Source: Dactylosporangium sucinum (lineage in GTDB: Bacteria > Actinomycetota > Actinomycetes > Mycobacteriales > Micromonosporaceae). From it: a stretch of 64,000 bases of DNA. The notes beneath the pieces are model-generated. The model searched no databases and was not told the DNA's origin. It saw nothing but the letters and a program-made list of their open reading frames with translations. Position numbers and translations under genes: made by a program. Shown here one piece after another: positions 1 to 9,694 of this stretch (position 1 is the first letter of the stretch; each line of letters begins with the position of its first letter). The DNA lies in contig NZ_BMPI01000002.1 of the NCBI RefSeq assembly GCF_014647515.1, positions 111,484-175,483 on the forward strand, read 5' to 3'.

Positions 1-2636
1 CTGACGTGCGGCAGGCCGGCCAGCGAACGCAGCGAGCCGCCGCCGAAGTCGAGGCAGAAGAACTGGACCTGCCACGGGCTGTGGGTCAGCGCGAGCGAGC
101 TGATGAGCGAGCGGACCGCGGTGCTCTTGCCGGACTGCGGGCCGCCGACCATCACCACGTTGCCGGCCGCGCCGTCGAGCTCGACCACGAGCGGGTCGCG
201 GCGCTGCTCGAACGGCCGGTCGACGATGCCGATCGGCGCCGTGAGCCGGCCGGTGCCGGGCCAGCCGGTGGCGATGAGGCCGCGGTGCTCGTCCGGGCTC
301 AGCGGGCCGAGCAGCTCGCCCAGCGTCGGCGGCTCGCCGAGCGGCGGCAGCCAGACCTGGTGGGCCGGGGCGCCGCGGCCGCGCAGCTTGCCGACGATGA
401 CGTCGAGCATGCTGATCGCGCGGCTGGTGTCGTCCGCGTCCGGCTCGGGCTCCGGCTCCACCGGCAGCTCCGGCATCGGGATGTGGTGGGTGCCGTAGGG
501 CACGATCTGCATCCGGACCGTCGCCTGCGAGCGCGGCACGATGCCGCTCTCACGGTACGGCCCGGAGACGTAGGCGGCCCGGAACCGCGTCATCGTCGTC
601 GTGTCGGTCTTCAGGTAGCCGTGGCCGGGCGCGTTGGGCAGCTCGTAGGCGTCGGGGACGCCGAGGACCACCCGGCTCTCCACGGCCGAGAACGTGCGCA
701 GGCCGACCCGGTAGGACAGGTGGGTGTCGAGGCCGCGCAGCCGGCCCTCCTCCAGCCGCTGCGAGGCGAGCAGCAGGTGCACGCCGAGCGAGCGGCCGAG
801 CCGGCCGATCGCCACGAACAGGTCGATGAACTCCGACTTCGCGGTCAGCAGCTCGCTGAACTCGTCGCAGATGATGAGCAGGCTCGGCAGCGGCTGCAGC
901 GGCTCGCCGGCGAGGCGGGCCTTCTCGTACTCGAACCGCGACACGTAGTTGCCGGCCGCGCGCAGCAGCTCCTGCCGGCGCACCATCTCGCCGTTGAGGG
1001 CCGCCTGCATGCGGTCGACGAGCGGCAGCTCGTCGGACAGGTTGGTGATCACGGCGCTGGTGTGCGGCAGCACGTCGAGCGACGCGAACGTCGCGCCGCC
1101 CTTGAAGTCGACGAGCACGAAGTTGAGCTCTTCGGACGAGTGCGTGATGGCGAGCGAGATCACGATGGTGCGCAGCAGCTCCGACTTGCCGGAGCCGGTG
1201 GCGCCGATGATGAGCCCGTGCGGGCCCATGCCCTCCTGCGCCGCCTCCTTGAAGTCGAGGTCCACCGGGTTGCCGTCGGGGCCGACGCCGATCGGCACCC
1301 GCAGCTTCTCCCGGTTGGGCCGGGGCCGCCAGGTGAGCACCGGGTCGACCGCGGCGGCGTCGCCGACGCCGAGCAGGTCGGGCAGCTCGATGCTGCGGGC
1401 GAGCGGCTCCTCCGACGCCGTCTGCTGCGACAGCCGGAACGGCGCGAGCTGGCGGGCCAGGCCCTCGGCCGCGACCACGCTCATCGCGTCGGGGCGGCCC
1501 AGCGGCGTGACCCGCTTGCCCTGGTCGGCGGCGATCGCGTCGCGGGTCACCTGCAGCGCGAGCAGCCACCGGCCGGAGTCGCGCGGCACCGCGCCCGACA
1601 GGTCGATGACCGTCGTGCCCTGCAGGCCGACGCCGATGAGCTGGCAGGTCGGCGCGACCTCGCCCCCGTCGACGACCACGACCAGGTGCGGCGCGGTGGT
1701 CAGCGGCCGCTGCTCGGGCGCGAAGCGCGACCGGCTGTGCAGCTGCTCCTCGACGACCTCCTCGAGATCCGACATCGAGTCGAACATCAGCCGGACCGCG
1801 CCGGCGGCGTCGGTCTGCCGGTCGTGCTGCGCGTGCGGGAGCCACTTGACCCACTCCCACTCGCCCCGCCGCTCGGGCGCGGCGACGACGGCGATCTTCA
1901 CGTCGTCGGGCGAGTGCAGCGCGGCGAGCTGGCAGAGCATCGAGCGGACCAGGTCGGTGACCGCGGCGCGGTCGCCGCCCGGGACGATCCGGCTGAACGA
2001 GCGCACCGACACCGCGATCGGCAGGTCGGGCACCGTCTGCCGGGCCCGGACGAACCGCCGCAGGGCGATCGCCGTCATCGGCTCCAGGTCCTCGACCGGC
2101 TTCGTCTCCGGCGGGATGATCGACACGGCGAGCCGCTGCGCGCCGAGCGCGACCCGGATCTGGCCGAAGTCGTCGTCGGTGATCCGCCGCTCCCAGCGCC
2201 GCCGCGACGCGGCGACCGACCACAGCACGTCGGGCGCCGGGTGCTGCCACAGCAGCGCGGAACGCTGCTGGGTGGCGGCGCGCCGGGCCTGGCGGCGGAC
2301 CTGCGCGAGATACCGCATGTAGTCGCGCCGCTCGGCGTCGAGCTCGGCCTTCGAGTCGCCGCTGTTGTTGCCCATCGTGCCGACGGCCATGCCGATCATC
2401 GACACGCCGAAGAGGCCGCCGACGACCCACATCATCGGCCCGGCGCCGCGGCCCCCGCCGGTATACAGCAGGGCCATCGCGCCCACGCCGCAGATCATCG
2501 GCAGGATCATCAGCAACTGGCCGAAGCCCTTCGGCAGCCGCTCCGGAAGCTCCGGGGGCGACTCCAGCAGCAGCTCACCGCGGGGCAGCTGGGGCCCCGG
2601 GCGACGCGGTGGCCTGCGGAAGACGACGGTGCTCAC
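1..2636 (-). CDS. eccC: Type VII secretion FtsK/SpoIIIE-like ATPase EccC (3' end outside window)
   Basis: Motor ATPase of the ESX/type VII secretion system, membrane-anchored, which recognises and drives export of WXG-type substrates. The first 878 residues are present; the family is usually about 1300 residues, so the end lies outside the window. The start is the GTG at 2636, preceded by GGAGGAG; the N-terminus [14 protein letters not shown] is typical of EccC. Two hydrophobic segments follow at about residues 38-85. The first ATPase domain has Walker [10 protein letters not shown] near residue 478 and Walker [12 protein letters not shown]; the second has Walker [10 protein letters not shown] near residue 829. 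It is divergent from eccD across a 142-bp intergenic region that probably holds both promoters. Confidence 0.95.
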   Translation of the reverse strand, partial: MSTVVFRRPPRRPGPQLPRGELLLESPPELPERLPKGFGQLLMILPMICGVGAMALLYTGGGRGAGPMMWVVGGLFGVSMIGMAVGTMGNNSGDSKAELDAERRDYMRYLAQVRRQARRAATQQRSALLWQHPAPDVLWSVAASRRRWERRITDDDFGQIRVALGAQRLAVSIIPPETKPVEDLEPMTAIALRRFVRARQTVPDLPIAVSVRSFSRIVPGGDRAAVTDLVRSMLCQLAALHSPDDVKIAVVAAPERRGEWEWVKWLPHAQHDRQTDAAGAVRLMFDSMSDLEEVVEEQLHSRSRFAPEQRPLTTAPHLVVVVDGGEVAPTCQLIGVGLQGTTVIDLSGAVPRDSGRWLLALQVTRDAIAADQGKRVTPLGRPDAMSVVAAEGLARQLAPFRLSQQTASEEPLARSIELPDLLGVGDAAAVDPVLTWRPRPNREKLRVPIGVGPDGNPVDLDFKEAAQEGMGPHGLIIGATGSGKSELLRTIVISLAITHSSEELNFVLVDFKGGATFASLDVLPHTSAVITNLSDELPLVDRMQAALNGEMVRRQELLRAAGNYVSRFEYEKARLAGEPLQPLPSLLIICDEFSELLTAKSEFIDLFVAIGRLGRSLGVHLLLASQRLEEGRLRGLDTHLSYRVGLRTFSAVESRVVLGVPDAYELPNAPGHGYLKTDTTTMTRFRAAYVSGPYRESGIVPRSQATVRMQIVPYGTHHIPMPELPVEPEPEPDADDTSRAISMLDVIVGKLRGRGAPAHQVWLPPLGEPPTLGELLGPLSPDEHRGLIATGWPGTGRLTAPIGIVDRPFEQRRDPLVVELDGAAGNVVMVGGPQSGKSTAVRSLISSLALTHSPWQVQFFCLDFGGGSLRSLAGLPHV

Positions 2637-2778
2637 GGGTCTCCTCCTGTGCGGCGCGGTGCCGGGGGCACCGCGTGGTTCGGCCATCGTATGTAGTCTG
2701 CGCAGGACGCGGTGCCCCGCATCCGGTTGGGCGGGGTCTCGCGGGGCCGATCGGCACGACCAACGGAGGGATCAGGAC

Positions 2779-4173
2779 GTGGCCACTACGACCGGCGGGA
2801 TGAGCCGGGTGACGATCGTCGCGCCGAAGACGCGGGTCGATCTCGCGCTGCCCTCCGACGTGCCACTGGCGGACCTGCTGCCCACCGTCCTGCGGTACGC
2901 CGGGGACGGTCTCGCCGACGATCCCGCGGGGCGCGACGGCTGGGTGCTGTCCCGCCTCGGCGGCGCGCCCCTGGCGATCGACCGCTCGCCGCTGCAGCTG
3001 GACGTCCAGGACGGCGAGATGCTGTACCTGCGGCCCCGCGGCAACGAGTTCACCGAGCCGATCTTCGACGACGTCGTCGACGCCGTCGCCACCGCCACCC
3101 AGGACCGGGCCGGCCGCTGGCGCCCCGCGTCGACCCGCCGGTTCGGGCTCACGGTCGGCGTGATCGCGCTGGCCCTCGGCGTGCTCATGGTGCTCTTCTC
3201 CGGCCCGCCCCAGCTGCCGTCGGCGCTCATCGGCCTGGGCCTCGCGGTCCTGCTCCTCGCCGTCAGCTCCGTGCTGTCCCGCGCCTTCCGCAACAGCCGC
3301 ACCGGCGTGGTCTTCGGCGTCGTCGCGCTCGGTTACGCCGGGGTCGGCGGCCTGTTGCTGCTGGCCGGCGACCGCGGCCTGGCCGACCTCGATCCGTCCG
3401 ACGCCCTCGTCGGCGGCGCCGCCCTGCTGCTCGCCTCGGCGATCGCGACGGCCGGCGTGGCCAGCGCGGTCGCGGTGTTCCTCGGCACCAGCCTGGCCGC
3501 GGTCGCGCTGTGCATCGGGGCGCTGATCTGCATGATCTGGGACGCGAGCCCCTCCTCGGCCGCTGCGATCGTCGCCGCGCTGGCCTTCGCCGCCCTGCCC
3601 GCGATGCCGATGCTGTCGTACCGCATGGCCGGCCTGCCGATCCCGTCGGTCCCCACCGACGCGGCCGACCTCAAGACCGACACCGAGATGGTCGCCGGCC
3701 GCCAGGTGCTCGCCCTGAGCGAGCGCGCCGACGAGTTCCTGGCCGGCATGCTCGGCGCCCTGGCCGTGATCGGCGGCCTCGGCTCGGTCATCGCCGCGAT
3801 CGACGGCGGCGTGCCCGGCGCCTGCCTGGCCGCGGTGTTCGGCCTGGTGATGGTGGCGCGCGCCCGCTGGTTCATCAGCCGCCGCCAGCGCATCCCGCTG
3901 CTCGTCTCGGGCCTGATCGCCCTGGCGGTGGTCGGCGTGGGTGCGTATGCGAGCGCCGACCAGGTCCTCCGCCTCGCCGTCGGCGTCCCCGCCACCCTGG
4001 CCGTCGCCGCCGGCGTGATCGCCTACGCGATGGCGGGCTCGCAGAAGCGCCCGTCGCCGATGTGGGGCCGGACGCTGGACATCTTCGAGACGGTCCTGAT
4101 CCTTGCGATCATCCCGCTCGCGTTCTGGGTCGCCGGGCTGTACGGCTGGATCCGCACCCTCCGCGAGGGCTGA
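2779..4173 (+). CDS. eccD: Type VII secretion integral membrane protein EccD
   Basis: Core channel component of the ESX membrane complex: a short N-terminal ubiquitin-like cytosolic domain (about residues 8-95) followed by about 11 hydrophobic helices to the C-terminus, 464 residues in all, the normal family size. The reading frame is open further upstream, but GTG 2779 is chosen because GGAGGG sits 8 bases before it and translation then begins MSRVTIVAPKTRVDLALP shortly after, as in EccD proteins. It faces eccC and is followed by a 285-bp gap that holds a long hairpin and a tandem repeat. Confidence 0.93.
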   Translation: MATTTGGMSRVTIVAPKTRVDLALPSDVPLADLLPTVLRYAGDGLADDPAGRDGWVLSRLGGAPLAIDRSPLQLDVQDGEMLYLRPRGNEFTEPIFDDVVDAVATATQDRAGRWRPASTRRFGLTVGVIALALGVLMVLFSGPPQLPSALIGLGLAVLLLAVSSVLSRAFRNSRTGVVFGVVALGYAGVGGLLLLAGDRGLADLDPSDALVGGAALLLASAIATAGVASAVAVFLGTSLAAVALCIGALICMIWDASPSSAAAIVAALAFAALPAMPMLSYRMAGLPIPSVPTDAADLKTDTEMVAGRQVLALSERADEFLAGMLGALAVIGGLGSVIAAIDGGVPGACLAAVFGLVMVARARWFISRRQRIPLLVSGLIALAVVGVGAYASADQVLRLAVGVPATLAVAAGVIAYAMAGSQKRPSPMWGRTLDIFETVLILAIIPLAFWVAGLYGWIRTLREG

Positions 4174-4262
4174 CCCGCGCGGCCGCGTCGACCGCCAACC
4201 GCCGACGCCCGCGACCGCGATCCGCACTGCCACGCTCGTGCGGGTCCACCACCTGGCCAAAC

Positions 4263-4322
4263 GACGCTGGTCGATCTACCCTCGTTCCGATCTCCATGGA
4301 CGAGGGTAGATCGACCAGCGTC
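4263..4322. repeat. Long perfect inverted repeat (hairpin element, copy 1)
   Basis: A 22-bp perfect stem (4263-4284 pairing with 4301-4322) encloses a 16-nt loop (4285-4300). The stem core is GGTCGATCTACCCTC. It lies in the gap after eccD and converging mycP. No T-run follows, so a simple intrinsic terminator is not required, although either transcript could end here. A copy with compensating base changes lies at 48611-48670 and a single identical arm at 44465-44486. Confidence 0.93.
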
Positions 4323-4386
4323 TCTGCGGATGCCGTCGGCAAAGCGCCGACGCGAGCAGGGGCCGCCCCGACGCGGCAGGACGCAG

Positions 4387-4424
4387 CCCGGACCAGCACC
4401 CCGAGCCCGGACCAGCACCCCGAG
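4387..4424. repeat. 19-bp direct tandem repeat, two perfect copies
   Basis: Two identical adjacent 19-bp units (4387-4405 and 4406-4424), followed by degenerate CCCGAG-type sequence up to the mycP stop. The repeat lies about 65 bp from hairpin copy 1; the other hairpin copies in the window are also flanked by GC-rich repeats. Confidence 0.8.
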
Positions 4425-4458
4425 CCCGAGCCGGAGCCCCGGCCCCGGGCCGGCGGCC

Positions 4459-5604
4459 TCAGGCGCGGCGGCGGCGCAGCGTCAGGAACAGGATGCCGGC
4501 CACCACCAGCAGCAGGCACACGCCGCCGCCGGCGATCGCCGCCAGCCGGATCGCCGGGGCCAGGCCGTCGTCGTCCGCCGCCGGGGCGGCCGAGGCGGCC
4601 TGGCCGGACGAGCGCGCCGACTGCAGCAGCGGGTTGGCCGCCACCGGGGCCACGTCGGCGGTGAGGGCCTTGACCAGGTTGAGGCGGCCGTAGCCGTACT
4701 GCGGGTCGCGGCCGGGCGCGCCCGCGTCGTCGGCCGTGCTGATCAGGCGCTGGATGACGTCCTTGGCCGGCAGGTCCGGGTACTTCGCCCGGATCAGCGC
4801 CGCCGCGCCCGACACGACCGCCGTGGAGTTGCTCGTGCCGTCCGTCGACTCGTAGTACCCGACCACGCGCCCGCCGCCGGCGGCGGACACGGACGGGATC
4901 GCCACGCCCGGGGCCGAGAGGACCACCTCGGGGCCGGTGATCGCGCCGCTCCAGGCGTTGCCGTTGCGGTCGTGGGCGGTCACCGCCACGACGCCGGGGA
5001 TGCTGGCCGGCTGGATCACGCCGCTGCCCGCCGCGAACTGCGCGACGTTGCCGCTGCCGGCGACGACCACGACGTCGTGGTCCAGCGCGTACTGGACCGC
5101 CTCCGGGCCGCCCGCCTCCAGCTTGCCGCCCTCCGAGATATTGATCACTTTCGCGCCGTGGTCGACGGCCCAGCGGATGCCCTCGGGGATGTTGGTCTTG
5201 CCCATGCCCTTGCTGCCGGTCGAGGTGCGCACGGAGAGCACCTTCGCCTTCGGGGCGATGCCCAGCAGGTGGTCGGCGTTGCCGCCCTTGGCGACGATGA
5301 TGCCGGCCATGCTGGAGCCGTGGCCGGCATTGTCGGTGAGGCTGGTGCCCTCGCCGGGGGCGAGCGACACCCCGTCGAGGATCTGGCCGTCGACGTCGGG
5401 GTGCTTGCCGACGCCGGTGTCGAGCACGGCCACGACCACGCCGGCACCCTGCGTGATCTTGTGCGCGGCCGCGACGTCGAGGGTCTTGAGATACCACTGC
5501 CGGTCACGGCGCGTCTCCGCCGAGGCGGACGGCGCGGCCACGACCGGGACGAGCCCGGCGGCCACGACCGCGACGATGGTGGTGGCCAGCCGAAGCGCTC
5601 TCAT
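4459..5604 (-). CDS. mycP: Mycosin-type membrane-anchored subtilisin-like protease
   Basis: Type VII secretion protease of the S8 family, extracytoplasmic and tethered by a C-terminal helix; mycosins process substrates and stabilise the secretion complex. It has 381 residues with a signal peptide at 1-29 (ending PSASAE), catalytic Asp62 in AVLDTGVG, His95 in NAGHGSS, oxyanion Asn186 in AGSGN, and Ser258 in DGTSNSTAVVSG. A hydrophobic anchor and RRRRA tail end the protein. The residues after the catalytic Ser (NSTAVVSG) differ from the common GTSMAAP/GTSFAAP. Start ATG 5604 has GGAGGA upstream. It follows the unknown gene at 5625-6287 by 20 bp and probably shares its transcript. Confidence 0.93.
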   Translation of the reverse strand: MRALRLATTIVAVVAAGLVPVVAAPSASAETRRDRQWYLKTLDVAAAHKITQGAGVVVAVLDTGVGKHPDVDGQILDGVSLAPGEGTSLTDNAGHGSSMAGIIVAKGGNADHLLGIAPKAKVLSVRTSTGSKGMGKTNIPEGIRWAVDHGAKVINISEGGKLEAGGPEAVQYALDHDVVVVAGSGNVAQFAAGSGVIQPASIPGVVAVTAHDRNGNAWSGAITGPEVVLSAPGVAIPSVSAAGGGRVVGYYESTDGTSNSTAVVSGAAALIRAKYPDLPAKDVIQRLISTADDAGAPGRDPQYGYGRLNLVKALTADVAPVAANPLLQSARSSGQAASAAPAADDDGLAPAIRLAAIAGGGVCLLLVVAGILFLTLRRRRA

Positions 5605-5624
5605 CCGTCCTCCGTGAGACTTTC

Positions 5625-6287
5625 CTACTGGGGTGCGCCGAAGAGTCCGTGCTCGACCTGTGTGATCGCCATCCGGAGATACCGCCACTCGCCCTCCTGA
5701 TAGACCACGAGGCCGTCGGGCGGCGTGGCCTGCAGCGTCGCGGCCTGCAGGGCGTCGAGGCGCATGAGCGCCGCCGCCGCGGCGAGCTGCCGCTCGGTGA
5801 GCCGGCGCAGGATCACGACGTCGGCCTCGAGCAGGGACTGCTGGACATACTCGCCCAGCCAGCCGGCGACGGTCACCAGCGCCTGCCAGGGGCCCAGGGC
5901 CGGGATGCTGAGCGGGTGCCGCTCGGCGACGAAGAGCACCGGCGCGGCGACCGAGCTGGGCAGCTCCACCGCCTGGTAGGCCGGGGCGACGTGGAACAGG
6001 TCGGGGCGGCCGGTGACCGACTCGCCGAAGCCGGCCCACATCGCCGGGTCGGGCGTGTTGACCACGACGCGGGCGCCGACCGCCATCGCGCGCAGCATGA
6101 GCAGCCGCTCGACCCAGCCGCGGTCGATGAGCAGCACGCGGGTCGGCCGGGGCCGGAAGAGCTGCAGCGTGACCGGGCTCTGGTGCTGGTCGAAGCCGAG
6201 GATCACGCCGGCGGGCTCGCTGCCCAGCGTGATCCCGCCGATGGCCTGCTGGGTGCCGGTGAACTCCAGCGCCGTGCGTCGTCTCAC
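5625..6287 (-). CDS. Unknown protein of the type VII secretion locus
   Basis: A 220-residue protein that I do not recognise as a named family. It has no signal peptide or clear membrane helix; it is rich in alternating hydrophobic strands (VLLIDRGWVERLLMLRAMA, ARVVVNTPDP) followed by helices. GTG 6287 overlaps the eccE stop in the sequence GTGA, and a G-rich ribosome site lies just upstream, so it is translationally coupled to eccE; mycP follows 20 bp later. Its position between eccE and mycP suggests a cytosolic or membrane-peripheral accessory role in secretion. That is inference from context only. Confidence 0.8.
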   Translation of the reverse strand: MRRRTALEFTGTQQAIGGITLGSEPAGVILGFDQHQSPVTLQLFRPRPTRVLLIDRGWVERLLMLRAMAVGARVVVNTPDPAMWAGFGESVTGRPDLFHVAPAYQAVELPSSVAAPVLFVAERHPLSIPALGPWQALVTVAGWLGEYVQQSLLEADVVILRRLTERQLAAAAALMRLDALQAATLQATPPDGLVVYQEGEWRYLRMAITQVEHGLFGAPQ

Positions 6288-7510
6288 AGGGTCCCCCCGC
6301 CCGTCGGCGCCGAACCGTACACGCCCGGCTGGTGCTGCCCGTGCAGCGGCCGCAGCCGCACGCCGAGCGTCCGGGTCGACTCGCGGACCGTCTGCACCGC
6401 GGCGGTGAGCCGGTCCGGCGCGGCCATGACCCGCACGATCGTGCGCAGCCGCAGCTCGGCGCCGCGCCGGGCGGCGACGACCGAGACCACGAGCTGCTCG
6501 GCCGGCACGCCGGCCAGCGCCTGCACGGCGGCCGGGTCGAACGCGTCGGGCCACCGCTCGACCTCGTAGGCGACGTGCTGGCGGCCGGCGGCGACCCAGC
6601 CGCGCCACCGCTCCCGCGCGGTCACCGGCGTGCCGGGCCGGGCGCCGTCGAGGCCGCAGGCGGCGTGCACGGCCTGGTTGAGCGCGTGGGCGTCGAGCAC
6701 CTCGTAGGGCACGCCGGCGGTGTTGAGCGCCTTGCCGAGCCGGCCCGCCATCGCGGCGAGCGTCCGGTTGACCCCGTCCATGCCGCCGCCCCGGTCGGCG
6801 GACGCCTCGAGCGCGTCGGAGGCGGTGAGCCGCAGCGCGACCCAGGTCTGCTGGGTCGCCGGGCCGGTCTGCCGGCCGGTGACCATGCCGAGCAGCTCGC
6901 GGTAGGAGTGGGCGGCGGGACTGTTCGGCAGGGGGCCGGTGGCCGGTGCGACGGTGCGGAAGCTCACCAGCTGCACCGCCGACGGGCGGGCGGTGCCCTC
7001 GTCGAGCAGCCGCAGCAGCCGGTCGAGCCGCAGGCTGTGCCTCTCGTGGCCGATCGCGTCGCCGGCGCCGCCGATCGCGACGGCGATGAACCAGCCCTCC
7101 CGGTCCTGGCCGATGCCGATCTGGCTGCCCCGGTCGTCGTAGCCGTAGACCTGGAACCCCGGCGCGAGCAGCCCGCGGGCGCCGGCCCGCCGCCGGCGGC
7201 GCATCGCCGAGCGCAGGCCGAGCGACTGGTAGGCCCAGCGACCGCCGGACCGGCTGAGGCCCGCGGCGATCGCGCCCGCGGCGATCACGGCGCCGGCGCC
7301 GATCGCGGCCGGCGTGGCGGCGAACGCGGCGGCGCCCAGGGCGACACCGGCGATCTCGATCGCCACGAGCTGCGCGGTGCCGAACTCGCCGGGCCCGCCG
7401 GGCGCCGGGCGCAGTCGCCGGGCGACCACCGCGCGGTTGCGGGCGGGTGCCGGAGCGGACGGCCTGCCGGCCGTCACGGGGACGCCGCCCCGAGTCGTTG
7501 CCGATGCCAC
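6284..7510 (-). CDS. eccE: Type VII secretion protein EccE
   Basis: Peripheral component of the ESX membrane complex, 408 residues. Two hydrophobic helices lie at about residues 32-75 (VAIEIAGVALGAAAFAATP and the following AVIAAGAIAAG), then a large soluble domain characteristic of EccE, including WFIAVAIGG and a long conserved C-terminal half. GTG 7510 is chosen because the protein before the first helix then has a family-like short length; the ribosome site is weak (GGGGAA). The gene is divergent from eccB over 174 bp and overlaps the next gene by 4 bases. Confidence 0.88.
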   Translation of the reverse strand: MASATTRGGVPVTAGRPSAPAPARNRAVVARRLRPAPGGPGEFGTAQLVAIEIAGVALGAAAFAATPAAIGAGAVIAAGAIAAGLSRSGGRWAYQSLGLRSAMRRRRRAGARGLLAPGFQVYGYDDRGSQIGIGQDREGWFIAVAIGGAGDAIGHERHSLRLDRLLRLLDEGTARPSAVQLVSFRTVAPATGPLPNSPAAHSYRELLGMVTGRQTGPATQQTWVALRLTASDALEASADRGGGMDGVNRTLAAMAGRLGKALNTAGVPYEVLDAHALNQAVHAACGLDGARPGTPVTARERWRGWVAAGRQHVAYEVERWPDAFDPAAVQALAGVPAEQLVVSVVAARRGAELRLRTIVRVMAAPDRLTAAVQTVRESTRTLGVRLRPLHGQHQPGVYGSAPTGGGTL

Positions 7511-7684
7511 CTGTTCCCCGCGCTCCCTCCGCCGCGTCGCGCCCGGTGGGGGTTCCGGCCGGGCCGAGGCGCCCACAGTGTACGGGCGAAGCGGCGCTCG
7601 CGCGGTCCGCGGTGCTCGCCACCGGCCGGAACCCGCTACGATCCCCACTCGGACCACGACGGGCGTCGACGGGGAGGCAATGCG

Positions 7685-9286
7685 ATGGTCGCTCGGTACG
7701 AACAGGTGCGGGCGTACCGGTTCGTCACGCGGCGCATCGTATCGGCCATGCTGTCCGGCGAGCCGGAGAGCAACGAGCTGCCGGTGCGCCGCCTCGCGAT
7801 GTCCATCTTCGGCAGCGTCATCGTCGGCGCGATCGTGCTCGCGGTGGTCGGCGTCTACGGGTTCATCAACCCGTCGGGCGGCTCGCCCGACGAGAACGAC
7901 ATCGTGATCGAGCGGGAGAGCGGCGCGCGGTTCGTCTTCGTCGAGGGCACGCTGCACCCGGTGCTCAACTTCACCTCGGCCCGCCTCATCGTCGGCAGCG
8001 GCGCCCCCAGGGTCCGCACGATGTCGCACAAGTCGCTGTCGAAGCTGCCGGTCGGCCTCCCGGTCGGCATCCAGAACGTGCCCGACCCGCCGCCGCCGAG
8101 CGGCGCCCTCGTCGGCCTGCCGTGGAGCGTCTGCGGGGTCCGCGTGACGGGTGCCGCGCCGGCCGCGACCCGGCTGGAGATCGGGCGCACCCCGGCCGGC
8201 GGCGTCGCCCTGGGTGAGCAGGCCGTGCTCGTCTCGACCTCGTCGTCCGGGGATCTCCCGATGTACCTGCTGTGGCACGACCGCCGGCTGCGGATCACCG
8301 AGCGGACCGTGCTGACCGCGCTGGAGCTGGCCTCGGTCACCCCGCTGCGGGTCAACACCGCCCTGCTCAACAGCATCACCGCCGGGCCCGACCTGGCCGC
8401 CCTGAAGCTGCCGGGCGCCGGCCAGCCCAGCGCACGGAAGGTCAACGGGCAGACCGCCGACGTCGGCTCGGTGTACCGCTCGGGCCAGCAGTACTACGTG
8501 CTCACCAACGGCGGCCTGGCCACCATCGGCGCGGTCAGCGCCGCGCTGCTGCTGGCCAACGGCGCCGAGCCGGTGGAGATCACCGCCGCGCAGGCCGCGC
8601 AGGCGCTGAGCACCGGCGCCGTCGTCGAGCCCGACGGCTTCCCGCAGGCCCGGCCGCAGGCCCGCACCGACGTCGCCGACTCGACCCTCTGCGCGCAGTA
8701 CACCGCCGCCGTCGCGCAGGGCGGCCGGCAGCAGGTGACCCTGGCCGTCTACGGGCCGGCGGCGGAGCAGCTGACCCTCGACCCGGACCGGACGACCAGC
8801 CAGACCTCGGGCGCCCAGCAGGTGTCGGTGCCGCAGGGGGGCGGCGCGCTGGTGCGTGCCCTGCCGGCGCCGGACGCGGACGCGAGCAGCGCCGGCGGGA
8901 CCGTCTACCTGGTGAGCGATCAGGGCATCCGATACGCGCTGCAGGACAGCGAGAACGTCAAGGCGATGGTGGCGCTGGGCTACGAGGGGGTCGCGCCGGT
9001 CGGCGTGCCGGCCTCCCTGCTCGCGCTGATCCCGCAGGGGCCGGCGCTCGACCCGGCCGCGGCCCGGTCGTTCGCGACCGCGCGGCCGGCCGGCACCGGC
9101 TCGTCCACGCCGTCCGCGAAGCCGACGAGCACCTCGTCGGCGAAGGCGACGCAGAGCCCGACGGCGTCGAAGCCGCCGAGCAAGCCGCCGTCGAGTCCGA
9201 ACCCCTCGTCGTCGCGGCGGCGGGCCACGCCGGGGCGGCGGCGATCGGGTAGGGTCGATCGAACTGGCGCAGACCAAGTACCCTGA
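7685..9286 (+). CDS. eccB: Type VII secretion protein EccB
   Basis: Bitopic ESX core protein, mostly extracytoplasmic, with ATPase-like fold and PG-facing repeats. It has 533 residues: a short cytosolic start (VARYEQVRAYRFVTRR), one membrane helix at about residues 40-62 (SVIVGAIVLAVVGVYGF), then the periplasmic domain with the typical GLPWSVCGV segment and a paired Cys near DSTLCAQY. The last 90 residues are a Ser/Thr/Pro/Lys-rich tail ending in basic residues. Start ATG 7685 follows GGGGAGG by 7 bases. Two small helical-protein genes follow within 51 bp and are probably in the same transcript. Confidence 0.94.
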   Translation: MVARYEQVRAYRFVTRRIVSAMLSGEPESNELPVRRLAMSIFGSVIVGAIVLAVVGVYGFINPSGGSPDENDIVIERESGARFVFVEGTLHPVLNFTSARLIVGSGAPRVRTMSHKSLSKLPVGLPVGIQNVPDPPPPSGALVGLPWSVCGVRVTGAAPAATRLEIGRTPAGGVALGEQAVLVSTSSSGDLPMYLLWHDRRLRITERTVLTALELASVTPLRVNTALLNSITAGPDLAALKLPGAGQPSARKVNGQTADVGSVYRSGQQYYVLTNGGLATIGAVSAALLLANGAEPVEITAAQAAQALSTGAVVEPDGFPQARPQARTDVADSTLCAQYTAAVAQGGRQQVTLAVYGPAAEQLTLDPDRTTSQTSGAQQVSVPQGGGALVRALPAPDADASSAGGTVYLVSDQGIRYALQDSENVKAMVALGYEGVAPVGVPASLLALIPQGPALDPAAARSFATARPAGTGSSTPSAKPTSTSSAKATQSPTASKPPSKPPSSPNPSSSRRRATPGRRRSGRVDRTGADQVP

Positions 9287-9337
9287 TAGGACGTCGTACA
9301 GAGCAGCATCGATGGTTTGGACCGAGACGGGGATCTG

Positions 9338-9694
9338 ATGGGCGACGGCAACAGCAGAGTCGATCTCCTCACTCTGGAGGAGTTCCGCACGCGGCTGGAC
9401 AGCCGCCTCACCGACGCCAAGGCGCTGGTGACGAAGCTCGACGGGATGAAGAAACCCCAGCTGGGCACCTTCACCGACGCGCAGACGATCGGCAACAACT
9501 ACGACAGCGTGCACTCCCAGCACCTGGCGCGGGCGAAGCGGCTGGTCGCGGCGATCGAGGCGGCGCAGAAGGCCACCGACGACATCATGCGGAACTATCA
9601 CACGACCGAGAGCCGCAACACGGCGAACCAGGCCGACATCCGCAACCTGCTCGGTGACGTCACGGTGAAGCTGGGGGGCTCCGATGGGCAATGA
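9338..9694 (+). CDS. Small helical WXG100-like type VII secretion candidate
   Basis: A 118-residue protein predicted to be almost entirely two long amphipathic helices joined by a short turn, without Cys or signal peptide, as expected of Esx/WXG100 partners. The diagnostic WXG triplet is absent; the turn may be near KKPQLGTF or NNYDSVH. ATG 9338 is chosen over an in-frame TTG seven codons upstream because GGGGA lies 4-8 bases before it. It overlaps the next gene by 11 bases, which suggests the pair is co-translated and perhaps exported as a heterodimer (inference). Confidence 0.75.
   Translation: MGDGNSRVDLLTLEEFRTRLDSRLTDAKALVTKLDGMKKPQLGTFTDAQTIGNNYDSVHSQHLARAKRLVAAIEAAQKATDDIMRNYHTTESRNTANQADIRNLLGDVTVKLGGSDGQ

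Noticed and set aside
6..2696. Very long open frame on the plus strand opposite eccC
   Set aside because: Its translation is Arg/Ala/Asp/His-rich without any domain and mirrors the codon bias of eccC; the minus-strand frame has two clear ATPase domains. Similar antisense frames across the window are the usual effect of high GC.
4263..4322. Transposon end or IS remnant
   Set aside because: No transposase fragment, no target duplication visible, and the sequence recurs as a complete hairpin and not as separated ends.
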